This document shows, piece after piece, positions 55,175 to 64,000 of a DNA stretch of 64,000 nt. The translations under genes and the position numbers were made by a program. How positions within the stretch are numbered: the stretch's first letter is position 1; every line of letters begins with the position of its first letter. The DNA comes from Podospora bellae-mahoneyi (lineage: Eukaryota > Ascomycota > Sordariomycetes > Sordariales > Podosporaceae). The stretch is from the NCBI RefSeq assembly GCF_035222275.1, contig NC_085882.1:1557501-1621500 (forward strand), written 5' to 3'. The notes beneath the pieces are model-generated. The model had not been told where the DNA came from. It did not search any database and saw nothing but the letters and a program-made list of their open reading frames with translations.

Positions 55175-55718
55175 AAGCGATTATCTTTTGCATATATTAT
55201 CACATGGGTACTGTGAGGGTTTTTTTTTTTTTTTTTTGGTTTTTTTTGGGGGTGGTACTGGTGGAGTTGTGGGGTTTTGCGTGCTTCGTCCACTTTGGCT
55301 CAGATATCACGATAACCTCACCAACATTCTTATCTGCCAAACAGAATAAGGATGTCGCGGAGAGGTAGACCACCGCGGCAAACTTGTCCGTGTCTATAAT
55401 AAAAGCTAGGAATAAGCTATGCTTGGTTTGAAAGATAATAAATAGACCTCGAAAATATTAGACACGCCTTTCGGAATGAATAATAGCTCTAACTCAAAAA
55501 ATAGTAGACACACTTCAAAAGACAGTCAAAACAGCTACGAGCAACCTCTTCAAGCCATTCGTCAATCAAATCGGACAACTTTTCTCGCCGATACTCAAAC
55601 AGTCTACCTCAACGAATCCATATTAAACCTGAACAAGAGGCTACAAAAAGTAAACAATAACAAAAACCGGGTATCAATAACATTATTACTCCCGTGGCAA
55701 ACAATTCCACCACCAAAC
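55175..55718. other. 3' flank with T tract and repeat array
   Basis: Between tRNA-Val and the 3' end of the zinc-finger gene. Contains a long T run at 55219-55250 and the third 21-bp repeat array. No gene seen. Confidence 0.4.
55430..55535 (-). repeat. Degenerate tandem repeat of about 21 bp, copy 3
   Basis: About five imperfect units, for example AAAGATAATAAATAGACCTC, AAATATTAGACACGCCTTTC and AAAATAGTAGACACACTTC. Same family as the other three arrays, reverse orientation relative to copy 2. Confidence 0.55.
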
Positions 55719-57358
55719 TTAAACCTCCTCGGCGTCCTCCATCGGCTCGCCCTGGTCCAAACCACTGTCGCCGCCCATAACCACACCACCGGCGCCATCA
55801 ATACCCAACTGTCCGCTTGCGATGGCCGTGAGCCTTGCCACCTCAGCCGAGAGCTTCTTGTTTTCAGCTGACAACGCGTTGATCCGTTCCTCCCTGCTCC
55901 GAATTTGTATGTCCCGGTTGGATATGTGCTGGTCCCGTGACCGTAATTCCTGCAATAGTTGCGAGTTCGTCGCCGTGAGGTCCCCTATGATACCAGAAAG
56001 CCGTTCGATACTCCTCGCCATCGCCTCCGCCGTGGCCGCAGGCACCACATAGTCCGCCGCCGCGCCCGGTGAGACTCCGGCCGCTTGTTGAGCTAACCCA
56101 GGCAACCCATCAATTCCCCCACCCGCCGAGATAGCAAACTGCTGGCCCATGGGACTCCCATGAAAGCCCGGCTGTTGGACCACTTGCTGCTGCTGCTGTC
56201 CGTGTAGAGCACCATTTGTAACCGCCCCAGTAGTCCTCCTCCTGTTGTTCCCCACCACAACCGCCTGCACCGCCGGCGCCGGAGCAGCCACCATCGGAGG
56301 CGACCCTCCCCTCTGCTGCCTTTGCCTCCTCTGCGCCTGCTGCTGATTCCTCCACTCCTGCTCCGCCAACTGTTCCGCGGCGTATTTCTCCGCCCTCGCC
56401 GCCCTCTCCGCTTCTGCATGGGCTTTCCTCTGTCCTTCCGACTGCTTCGCCAACTCAGGGCCGTCCGGTATTCTCAGGGCGGTAGCAAACATGTGCCTGA
56501 TCAGAGTCAGCTTTCTGCTAAATCCCTCGTTACTCCGACAAGGGCCCTGGTTGATGTGCGCGGCAAGCCCTGCCCTATCTCCAAAATAAGTCCAACAGAA
56601 GGAGCAGATGGCGGGCGACTCGTGGTTGTGCTCTCCCACAACGTTGAGCAGTGTGGTGATATCGGAACAAGGCCCACATGACGAGCTGGTGCCGTAATTA
56701 AACGGCCAGTTAGTAGGGCATACGGCCAGATATTTGGGCGCCTTCCTTCGTCCGCCTTCTTGACGCCCTTGGTCACCCCTGATAAGGCCGTGCTTGTCCA
56801 TCAGGTGCTTGCTTTCTCAATGTCAGCAACGTCTCCCCCTTTGCTCTTTTTCTTTTCGAAATGAAACGATGAAAGGAAAAGAAGATAGAAAAATATGTTA
56901 AGAAGAGGGATATGAAATAAAGAAAGGGAAAAAAAGAGAAAAAAAAAAGAGAAGAAAAAAAAAACACCCACTCACATAAAATATTGATTCCCCCCCGCCC
57001 TGGTCTGGCAATCCTCAAAAAAACAGTCATTCTCCCCCTTATCGTCAGGATCAGGTAACCCAGGCTTGAAATGAGGCACCCTTCCATCATTCCCTCCTCC
57101 TCCTCCTCCACCACCACCACCACCCAAACTCGGATCAACAACCACCCCTCCTCCCATCCCAGCAACAGGAGCTACATTCCCATTCCCCTCCATGGATGGA
57201 TGAAGATGATTATCTCCCACACGTCTCCGTTTGGCCAAATGCTGGGTATTATTATTGTCTTGGTGACCCTCCCCCTCATCCGAATGATCCAGACCACCCC
57301 CTTCGTCGTTCGAATCAGAGACGGATTCGGATGCGTCAATCTCTGCGCCCCAGGGCAT
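55719..57358 (-). CDS. Zinc-finger protein with C-terminal coiled coil, 491 aa
   Basis: Exons 56976-57358 and 55719-56811. The 164-nt intron (GTGAGT ... GAAAG) is T-rich. Start MPWGAEIDASESVSDSND. Exon 1 is acidic with a Gly run. A C2H2-like finger spans the intron: CFFEDCQTRAGGNQYF joined to IKHLMDKH gives C-x4-C-x12-H-x4-H, which supports the splice model. A second Cys/His unit is CSFCWTYFGDRAGLAAHINQ followed by GPC. The middle is Gln/Ala-rich. Residues about 390-470 form a probable coiled coil (SIERLSGIIGDLTATNSQLL ... INALSAENKKLSAEVARL). The tail is acidic. The two fingers and coiled coil suggest a dimeric nucleic-acid-binding protein. No named family recognised. Confidence 0.78.
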
Positions 57359-58142
57359 GTTAAAGTCTTGTGGGGGAAGGAGGAAGAGCGATGCCAAGAG
57401 TTGAACAGGACAGGGGGCTGGGATTGATTGATTGATTGATTGGAACAACAAGTGAACTTTGTATTCTATTGTATAAGCGAGTGAGTGGGTGGGTGGGTGA
57501 GAGTTGTTATTAGCGGAAAAGTGGTGAGAAACGGGTTTAAATGTTGGGGTTGCAAAAACAAGTGGTGGTTCACAAGCGAGTTTTGTTTGTGGGGCGGGCG
57601 GGCTTTGTGCTGAATGGGGGGCGTGTGATTGGTTGGTAGGACGGATGGTTAAGTGGGGAGGGTGCTTGAAAAATTCGGGCCCGAACTTCTGGACGTGTTT
57701 GTGAAGGGTGATCGAGATGATGTGTGAATGGACTGTTTTTAAGGGGGTATTGACTAGTTGTTAAAAAGCTGTTGACCATCTTCAAAGGTCCATTGGCTCC
57801 TTTTCTTACAGCTATTAATTATTTTTCAAGAAACCTCCCCTCGATCATTTGATGGGAATCTTGACTATTTTTTGAAGGCCTGTTGAATATCGTTGAAGGG
57901 ATCCCGATTATCTTTCGAGGCGTGGCTGAGGATGACGCTACACGGAGTGCTGCGTTAGCTTAATGCGTAGTACTAGTCTTTATTCGAGAGTATGTTTTCC
58001 TTTTGGAAGACATACTGTGAACAGTGAGATGGAGGTAGAGACTGTGATGATAATATGAGGCTGATGTTGCCAGCACTCAAGCTACCCCAACCCAACCCAA
58101 CTTATAACTGAAGCCAAATCAAAACATCCACAGAAACCCAAA
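57359..58142. other. Intergenic, upstream of the zinc-finger gene
   Basis: Contains a (GATT)n microsatellite at 57423-57441, a GTGG/GGGT-rich tract at 57480-57500 and the fourth 21-bp repeat array. No coding frame supported. Confidence 0.4.
57732..57933 (+). repeat. Degenerate tandem repeat of about 21 bp, copy 4
   Basis: The longest array, about nine imperfect units, for example TGACCATCTTCAAAGGTCC, TGACTATTTTTTGAAGGCCTG and TGAATATCGTTGAAGGGATCC. Same orientation as copy 2. It ends about 210 bp before tRNA-Ile. Confidence 0.6.
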
Positions 58143-58235
58143 GCCCGATTAGCTCAGCTGGTTAGAGCGTCGTACTAATACTGGAAACAGTACTAAGTAA
58201 TGCGAAGGTCAACAGTTCAATCCTGTTATTGGGCA
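58143..58235 (+). tRNA. tRNA-Ile (AAU) with a 19-nt intron
   Basis: Acceptor GCCCGAT pairs with ATTGGGC. The D arm contains GCTCAGCTGGTTAGAGC. The anticodon arm is TCGTA-CTAATA, then an intron, then A-TGCGA, giving anticodon AAU. The intron CTGGAAACAGTACTAAGTA sits one base 3' of the anticodon, the canonical nuclear position. The T arm is AACAGTTCAATCCTGTT and the discriminator is A at 58235. Confidence 0.9.
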
Positions 58236-59718
58236 TTATCTTTTGCGCTTTTTTCCTTTTGTCTTTTTCTCAACTTTTCTACATCTCTTCTTATTATCTT
58301 ATAGTTTGTGACAAAGCTTTTCTCGCTAACTGTTCAATCTCAAAATGGTGGCATGTGCCAGCACTTCTGCATCAACGGCGGCTAGCACCCCACCTTCCGG
58401 ACGGGAGCCGGTCATCGGATCTGAACTCAGGTTCTTGGTGCTCGGAATAGCATAAACATATGTATATATAATAATCGCGGCGATGAATTGGGAAATTTGT
58501 TCCTTTATCATTAGCTTGAGAGTCTGATAAGTCGTGGAAGCCGGACGGCCACAAGCGGCTTCTAGCGGTTCTTCACATGGAGTTCCAGAACTTCTGGAAG
58601 CTTTGATGGTGGAATTGGGGGCTCCGGAGCCGGAGAGTCTATAACATCGCTGGTTGGAGGCGGTTACACGGCAGGATCTCGAGGTTGGGGGCATAAAGGA
58701 AAGGCAGTGAGGAGGCATCAGACGGTGTAACCTGAATACCGAGGAGGGGTGACTAATGCATGGTGCATTTTTCCCGTTTGCTGCTGGTGATGATGGCACA
58801 CGAGCAGGTCTGGAAAGATGGAAGTAAGAATCATGCCATAGCTACTTTGCCGATGTGAAGAAAGGGACAAGATATCGGGCCGCTCGATTGGTTACTTGTA
58901 GGTAAATCCGGGTTTAAGCTGCCTGATCCAGAGCTGCAAGGCTTTTAGGCAGATGTTTTCACAGAGATGAGGACAGAAGCTGAGGGAAGGAGGAGGGAAC
59001 GAAAAGAAGAGCTGTTATCTGGAGAAAGAACAGGTAGACTTTGGGGATCTGCATGACGACTACCGACCGAGCAGTGTATAGAGATATCTTGAATAAGTGG
59101 TTGAAGATGCGGGAGGGGAGGGTAGTGGTCTTTGGCGGGGTAGCCTCTTTTGGTAGTCGGGTGGGCGGTGACAGGGGTGTCAAACCCCATGTTCATGTCA
59201 ATCGAAAGGCGTGCATGTCCCACATTTCGGCAGGGGTCTTTGATGCGGGACGGAGAGCAAGCCTCGCTTTCACTGCTACGAACCCTTGAAGAGTGACTCT
59301 TTTTGGAGGAAGACGAAACCAGTTGAAGCTGGTGGAACTCGTCTCTGGGGAGGGGGGGCATCTAAATAAAAAGTAGTTCCCGGGGACTTTTTCTGTTTCT
59401 TCCTGAATTACATGAGCAGTTGTCTTTTGTTTCATTGCCATTGACTTACTTACGCCTTTTGCTGACGGATGACTGTTGGAACCTGGACTGACATTGACTT
59501 CGACTCGACTCCACGCCGGATATTTTACATGTTAGTACCACACTTTCTTATGGGAGGGATGAGGGACAGAGGCATATGTTTATATCGATGGTGCCAATGG
59601 CACTAAGCACGCCCTTGGTCTGACATTTCTTGACAGCTCGGTTTAACCCGGCCTTTGCCTTGTCACTTTACGAAGAGACGGGGCTTCCCCCCTCGCGCCC
59701 TTTTCTGTCCTTCTCCGG
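58236..59718. other. Promoter region of the homeobox gene
   Basis: A T-rich terminator-like stretch follows the tRNA gene (TTTTTTCC near 58250, TTTTTCTC near 58265). The rest shows no coding frame with fungal bias and is probably the long upstream region of the homeodomain factor. Confidence 0.4.
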
Positions 59719-62700
59719 ATGCCAGTGATACCAGAAATGGAGGAATATGTCAACTGGGATATGGCCGCCCTCCCAACTACCGGGGAGGGCCTGGACTTTA
59801 CTTCTTCGTCAGCCAACATGGCCACCGTGCCTGCTCTTGGAGCAGCTGGAGCCACTGAACATCTCCAGGACCTCGATCTCGCCCTGGAGAATGCGGAGGG
59901 GGATGACTTTTCCTTTTGGGCATTGGAGCACTTTGAGAACAACATCTCGCCTACACTCGACGGGACGCTAGACGCAAACACTTGCATTGGCCTTAAAGGT
60001 CTCGACAGAACCGGGCCGTTCGAAGAAGATCTGGACCTCCCCGACGTTCCGTGCACCAACTGTCAGCTTGGAGGTTATCAGTGCAAGCGTATTCCAGAGG
60101 GTCAGTACAAGGGCTACTGCACCAGCTGCATTGCCCTGTGCTCTGAATGCAGCTTTGCCGAGACCACCGGTGCTGGCCGCGCCGTCGGCTTCCCTTCCAA
60201 TCCTTGGCCCATCATGGGCGACCACCCTATGGGTATCCCGCAGGAGGAAGCCCATGCTGGGGCTGCCCTGAGCGGAAGCCAGCCTGCTGCCGCAACCGAG
60301 AACACCACGTCTGAACCTGCTCGGGCAACCTCCAAGACCAGGACTGGTGTTCGGTTCTCCAGAGAAGAACTGAAGATCCTAAAGAACTGGCTCTCGACTC
60401 ACAGCAGGCATCCTTATCCTACCGAAGAGGAGAAGGAGATGTTACAGAAGCAGACAGGTCTTAGCAAGACCCAGATCACCAACTGGCTTGCCAACACCCG
60501 ACGCAGAAACAAGAACGCTGTTGCCCAGCGGTCCACCTCACCGGGCGTGAGGACGTGGACCAAACCTATCGACATTGCTGGAAGACGAGGTGCCGCGTCT
60601 TTCGAGCTCATGAATCCCCTTCAGCGTTGGCAGGTATCTCCACCGGAAAATGAACCGGCCTCCGTCACAGCTATTCAACGTGCCATCAGCACGTCTTCGA
60701 CCCTGCAGTCGGGCCTCAGCAGCCCTTACAGCAGTGTCCACTTCACCGACGATGGGTCAGGCAGATCGATCTGCGACTCTGCCATCTCCAGCGCCAATAC
60801 ATCTCATTCTAGCGGGTCGTTTGCTTCGGCCTACTCTTATGGCTCTCGTGGCTCGCTCGGGTCGGGAGGGTCCTCCATGCACCGGGGTCGGAGGAGGAGA
60901 AGGAGAAAGGCTGCTGCGCCCGCTGCTGCTAACATGACCAACAGCACACCTCTACGACAGCCCCTGAAGACGTTCCAGTGTACTTTCTGCACCGAGACTT
61001 TCAGAACCAAGCACGACTGGCAGAGACATGAGAAGTCTCTGCATCTGTCTCTGGAGCGCTGGGTGTGCTCCCCCGATGGGCCGGTCACCTTCAACGCTGA
61101 GAGTGACCAGATGCAATGCGTTTTCTGCGGGCATGCCAACCCCGACGAGGCTCACATCGACAGCCACAATCACTCTGCCTGTCAAGAGCGCGCACTGGCG
61201 GAGAGGACGTTCTACCGGAAGGACCACCTTCGCCAACATTTGAAGCTTGTCCATGACGCCGCCTATCGCAGCCAGAGCATGGATGGGTGGAAGGTGACGA
61301 CTCCAGAGATTCGTTCAAGGTGTGGTTTCTGCGGCATCGTGATGGACACATGGTCCTTCCGTACCGACCACCTCGCCGAGCACTTCAAGCGCGGTAAATC
61401 CATGGCTGACTGGAAGGGTGATTGGGGTTTCGAAGACAAGGTGTTGGACATGGTCGAGAACTCGATTCCACCGTTCTTGATCCACGACGAGAGAAATTCG
61501 CCGGATCCTTTCGAAGCGTCCCACCCCCCTTTTGCTGCCAAAAACGCGTATGAACTCATCAAGGCAGAGCTGAGGGCTTACATTGATGACCGACCACAAG
61601 GTCAGGAGGCCCCATCTGACGGGGAGCTGCTGAGTGTGGTTCGCGCTCTGCTGGAAAAGACCAGGACCATCTCGAGGCCTTGCGTCGGTTCAACTGGGTC
61701 TTGGCTTCAAGATTTGTTGCTGGCAGCACCGTCCGACCGGCCTACCCGCCTTTCCTATAAGTCCTCTCTCCAGCAACTCAAGATCACCGGCAAGGGTGAC
61801 ATCTTTGAGCTGGATCCGCTGGAGCTGGAGCTCGAAGTCTATGTCAAAGCCCGCCGCCTCCTAGGCCTGACAGCCATGGACAGAGAGCTGCAGTCGGAAG
61901 CAGTCAACATCATCCGCCGCATGGACGAGTCCTCTTCCGACCCCTCCTCCGACATTGTCCAATTCTTCACCCGCCTCATCTACGCCTCGACCTCCTGGCT
62001 AACTTGCTTCCGAGCTCGCGCCCATCTCCCAAGATCAGAAGACGTCGTCGACATTCCTCAACGGTCCAAGGACCCCAAGAAGATCGACGCCGGCATTCAC
62101 AACCCATCCCGCCTGGAATTCGAACTGGCCGAATACGTCCGCGAGCAACGCTCCCTCTTCGGGGAGGGGTTTGTTCCCAGTGACGACGACCTGCAAAAAC
62201 GCGCTCGTGTTATCATCTTCGAATATGATGACGGCTGGAACCAAACAGCCGCCGACGATGCAGTTTGGCTTGCCGCCTTCAAAAACAGACATGTTTTTGG
62301 CAACGGCACCAACGACAGCAGCTCCTACGTGCCATTGGATCTCTCCCACGAGTCCATGTTCCCAAATCCATTACAGCTCCAGCTCGACGTGTCCGATCCA
62401 GCAGGGCGGACGCGCATCCCGTCCATCTCCAACTCGTCCTCTTCACGATCAGGGTCAGGATCAGGGTCAGGATCAGGGTCAGGGTCAGGGTCAGGGTCAG
62501 GGTCAACCTCAACCCCTTCCCCCCCAGCAGGCTTCAGAGCCAACCTTTTGGGAGACGTAAACTGCTACCAGCGCCTCGCTCGCGAACTAAAGAAATATGT
62601 AGCCAGTGCCATGTCGCCCAACAACCCCAACTGTCACGTCCCTACAGACGAGGAACTGCAACACCAAGCTCGTTGGATCATCTATGAAGAGTACGCCCCC

Positions 62701-63486
62701 CCCGCTCCCCCCCAACCCCTTCTTTCCCCATTTTTCTTCCATCTAACCCCCCTCCGCAGCGACGACCCCTGGAACACAACCTGCGCCGAAAACGCCGAAT
62801 GGCTCCGCCGCTTCAAGCGCGATTCCGGGATCCTCACTGACCCTTCTCTTCCGGGCTTACCCCTCTCCACCCTCTCCTGGAACGTCTCCCAAGGCGGCTC
62901 CGGTTTTGCCCCTCCATACACAATCCCCCCTCCTCCCCTCCCCTCCACCTCCCCTACCTCCGACATCCTCGTCCGGTTACGCGAGGGATCCAAGCCTTTT
63001 CCCGCCCAAACCAAAACAGTCGACCGCTTCGTCAAAAACATCAAAGGACGCTGGGAGGAGCCAGCAAAAGTCTTTTGTTCTCGAGAGCTGGAAAAAGGAC
63101 TGGCAGATTGGGTCATGGGGTTGGGGTATGTCCCCTCGGATGGGGAGATGAGCCAAAAAGCGAAAGAGGTGATGGGGACGGAAAAGACGGCGGCGGATGA
63201 TGCGGTGCTGGTGGGCAAGTTTAGGGATATGATGGCTACCAGGCTGCAGCAGTCAAATCAAACCCAGTACCATCAGGGCCTGGATCTGGGCATGATGGAC
63301 ATGTCGAGCACCAACACCGCAGGACTGACAAGCGGTGAGCTCGACGATCTCCTCCTTCAGGACATGGACTTTGACTTTACCGACCTCGGTGGGGGAGGTA
63401 GTTTTGACGGGAATCTTGTGGGGTTTGAAGGCATTGATCTTCTGATGCCCCAGAGGAGTATTGGTGGGCAGCAGCAGATGTTCTAG
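59719..63486 (+). CDS. Homeodomain plus C2H2 transcription factor with repeated C-terminal module
   Basis: Exons 59719-62690 and 62760-63486. The 69-nt intron (GTACGC ... ATCTAACC ... CGCAG) is a multiple of three, so it is open if retained. The spliced product is 1,232 residues. A Cys-rich segment lies near 112-146 (CTNCQLGGYQCKRIPEGQYK ... CTSCIALCSECSF). A TALE/KN-type homeodomain covers about 209-268 (RHPYPTEEEKEMLQKQTGLS, ITNWLANTRRRNK). Three Cys/His finger-like units follow: CTFCTETFRTKHDWQRHEKS near 421, a CVFCGHANPD... unit, and CGFCGIVMDTWSFRTDHLAE near 535. The last 600 residues hold about five divergent copies of one module. A Gly-Ser minisatellite separates copies three and four. 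Such homeobox/C2H2 proteins control fruiting-body and conidial development in Sordariomycetes; that role is inferred for this copy. Confidence 0.9.
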   Translation: MPVIPEMEEYVNWDMAALPTTGEGLDFTSSSANMATVPALGAAGATEHLQDLDLALENAEGDDFSFWALEHFENNISPTLDGTLDANTCIGLKGLDRTGPFEEDLDLPDVPCTNCQLGGYQCKRIPEGQYKGYCTSCIALCSECSFAETTGAGRAVGFPSNPWPIMGDHPMGIPQEEAHAGAALSGSQPAAATENTTSEPARATSKTRTGVRFSREELKILKNWLSTHSRHPYPTEEEKEMLQKQTGLSKTQITNWLANTRRRNKNAVAQRSTSPGVRTWTKPIDIAGRRGAASFELMNPLQRWQVSPPENEPASVTAIQRAISTSSTLQSGLSSPYSSVHFTDDGSGRSICDSAISSANTSHSSGSFASAYSYGSRGSLGSGGSSMHRGRRRRRRKAAAPAAANMTNSTPLRQPLKTFQCTFCTETFRTKHDWQRHEKSLHLSLERWVCSPDGPVTFNAESDQMQCVFCGHANPDEAHIDSHNHSACQERALAERTFYRKDHLRQHLKLVHDAAYRSQSMDGWKVTTPEIRSRCGFCGIVMDTWSFRTDHLAEHFKRGKSMADWKGDWGFEDKVLDMVENSIPPFLIHDERNSPDPFEASHPPFAAKNAYELIKAELRAYIDDRPQGQEAPSDGELLSVVRALLEKTRTISRPCVGSTGSWLQDLLLAAPSDRPTRLSYKSSLQQLKITGKGDIFELDPLELELEVYVKARRLLGLTAMDRELQSEAVNIIRRMDESSSDPSSDIVQFFTRLIYASTSWLTCFRARAHLPRSEDVVDIPQRSKDPKKIDAGIHNPSRLEFELAEYVREQRSLFGEGFVPSDDDLQKRARVIIFEYDDGWNQTAADDAVWLAAFKNRHVFGNGTNDSSSYVPLDLSHESMFPNPLQLQLDVSDPAGRTRIPSISNSSSSRSGSGSGSGSGSGSGSGSGSTSTPSPPAGFRANLLGDVNCYQRLARELKKYVASAMSPNNPNCHVPTDEELQHQARWIIYEEYAPPAPPQPLLSPFFFHLTPLRSDDPWNTTCAENAEWLRRFKRDSGILTDPSLPGLPLSTLSWNVSQGGSGFAPPYTIPPPPLPSTSPTSDILVRLREGSKPFPAQTKTVDRFVKNIKGRWEEPAKVFCSRELEKGLADWVMGLGYVPSDGEMSQKAKEVMGTEKTAADDAVLVGKFRDMMATRLQQSNQTQYHQGLDLGMMDMSSTNTAGLTSGELDDLLLQDMDFDFTDLGGGGSFDGNLVGFEGIDLLMPQRSIGGQQQMF
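62447..62510. repeat. Minisatellite TCAGGG/TCAGGA encoding Gly-Ser
   Basis: About ten copies of a hexamer TCAGGR in frame, giving (Gly-Ser)n in the homeodomain factor. Likely variable in length. Confidence 0.9.
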
Positions 63487-64000
63487 CTTTTGAAGAAGGG
63501 GTGGGTGTATGATGCATGGAAATCTCCTCTCAAAAGGGCATTGAGAGTATGTGATGAGGTCATGAACTTTCATTTCTTTTAGGTTTTTTCGGGTTTGGGA
63601 CAGATTTCTTCTTTCATGCAGCATTATATAGGGTGACGAAGTTGGGAGAGGGCATACGAAAGATATGAAAATGTATAAAACATAATGATATTTGGCCGTC
63701 GGTTGCAGCTACTTCAAGGTGGGCTTGGCTGTGATGGACTTGGGTGGTTTTAGGCAGCACATCACTTACACGAGACAAAGTTACGCAAGAAAGCCACAAG
63801 TGGAAACACAGACGAGATGCAGTTCTTGAACGTCGGTATTTATTGGAGTACCCCCAAGAACACCTAGCTAAAGTCGATAATGCCAATGCTCTAGGTATCT
63901 ATCTGGCAGAATACCATCACGGCATAAAGTTCTAATGCCAAGCTTAAAGTTGTGCCAAAGATAAAAGAGACAAACACGCAAGCTGTAGACTGGAGCACAA
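63487..64000. other. Right edge, 3' flank
   Basis: Probable 3' UTR and downstream sequence of the homeodomain factor. No further gene recognised before the window ends. Confidence 0.4.

Overview
This is nuclear DNA of a filamentous ascomycete, most likely a Sordariomycete close to Podospora, Chaetomium or Neurospora. The evidence is direct: short GT-AG introns of about 45-70 nt with CTAAC/CTGAC branch sites, GC-ending codons in the coding frames, CT/CA-rich leaders, interrupted tRNA genes, and a full-length quinate repressor of the Neurospora qa-1S type. I see no CRISPR, rRNA, intact transposon or virus-like element.

Left part (1-13.7 kb), accessory-looking. An intact ten-exon LaeA-like SAM methyltransferase (minus, 1356-2855) is followed by about 3.8 kb in which several exon-like pieces can be read but no full gene model was reached. 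Then comes about 3.5 kb of gene-poor DNA, a hypothetical gene whose frame breaks twice at short G runs (10417-11866), and a small Cys-rich protein gene.

Middle part (13.7-38 kb), mostly housekeeping: type II phosphatidylinositol 4-kinase (LSB6), a coiled-coil hypothetical, a 98-aa ORF, the mitochondrial DEAH helicase IRC3, the Pol I upstream activation factor subunit RRN5, and a 1,186-aa single-exon protein that joins 2H phosphoesterase, EEP phosphodiesterase, poly(A)-polymerase-like and MJ1316 domains. Next are a four-TM membrane protein, a WW-repeat reading frame punctuated by three in-frame TAG codons, the quinate repressor, and a Zn2Cys6 factor transcribed away from it.

Right part (38-64 kb): a Cid1-type nucleotidyltransferase with a very large insertion in its catalytic domain, CTP synthase (nine exons, one of 9 nt), TFIIF alpha subunit TFG1, a conserved 210-aa protein, splicing factor BUD13/CWC26, tRNA-Val(AAC), a zinc-finger/coiled-coil protein, tRNA-Ile(AAU) with an intron, and a homeodomain plus C2H2 factor carrying about five copies of a repeated C-terminal module.

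The most unusual items are the four-domain RNA-end-processing fusion protein, the UAG-punctuated TM/WW frame, and a dispersed degenerate tandem repeat of about 21 bp found at four intergenic sites, three of them between convergent gene ends. The genes do not form one pathway. Several deal with RNA (transcription by Pol I and Pol II, splicing, tailing, possible end repair), but that may simply reflect a gene-dense core chromosome region.
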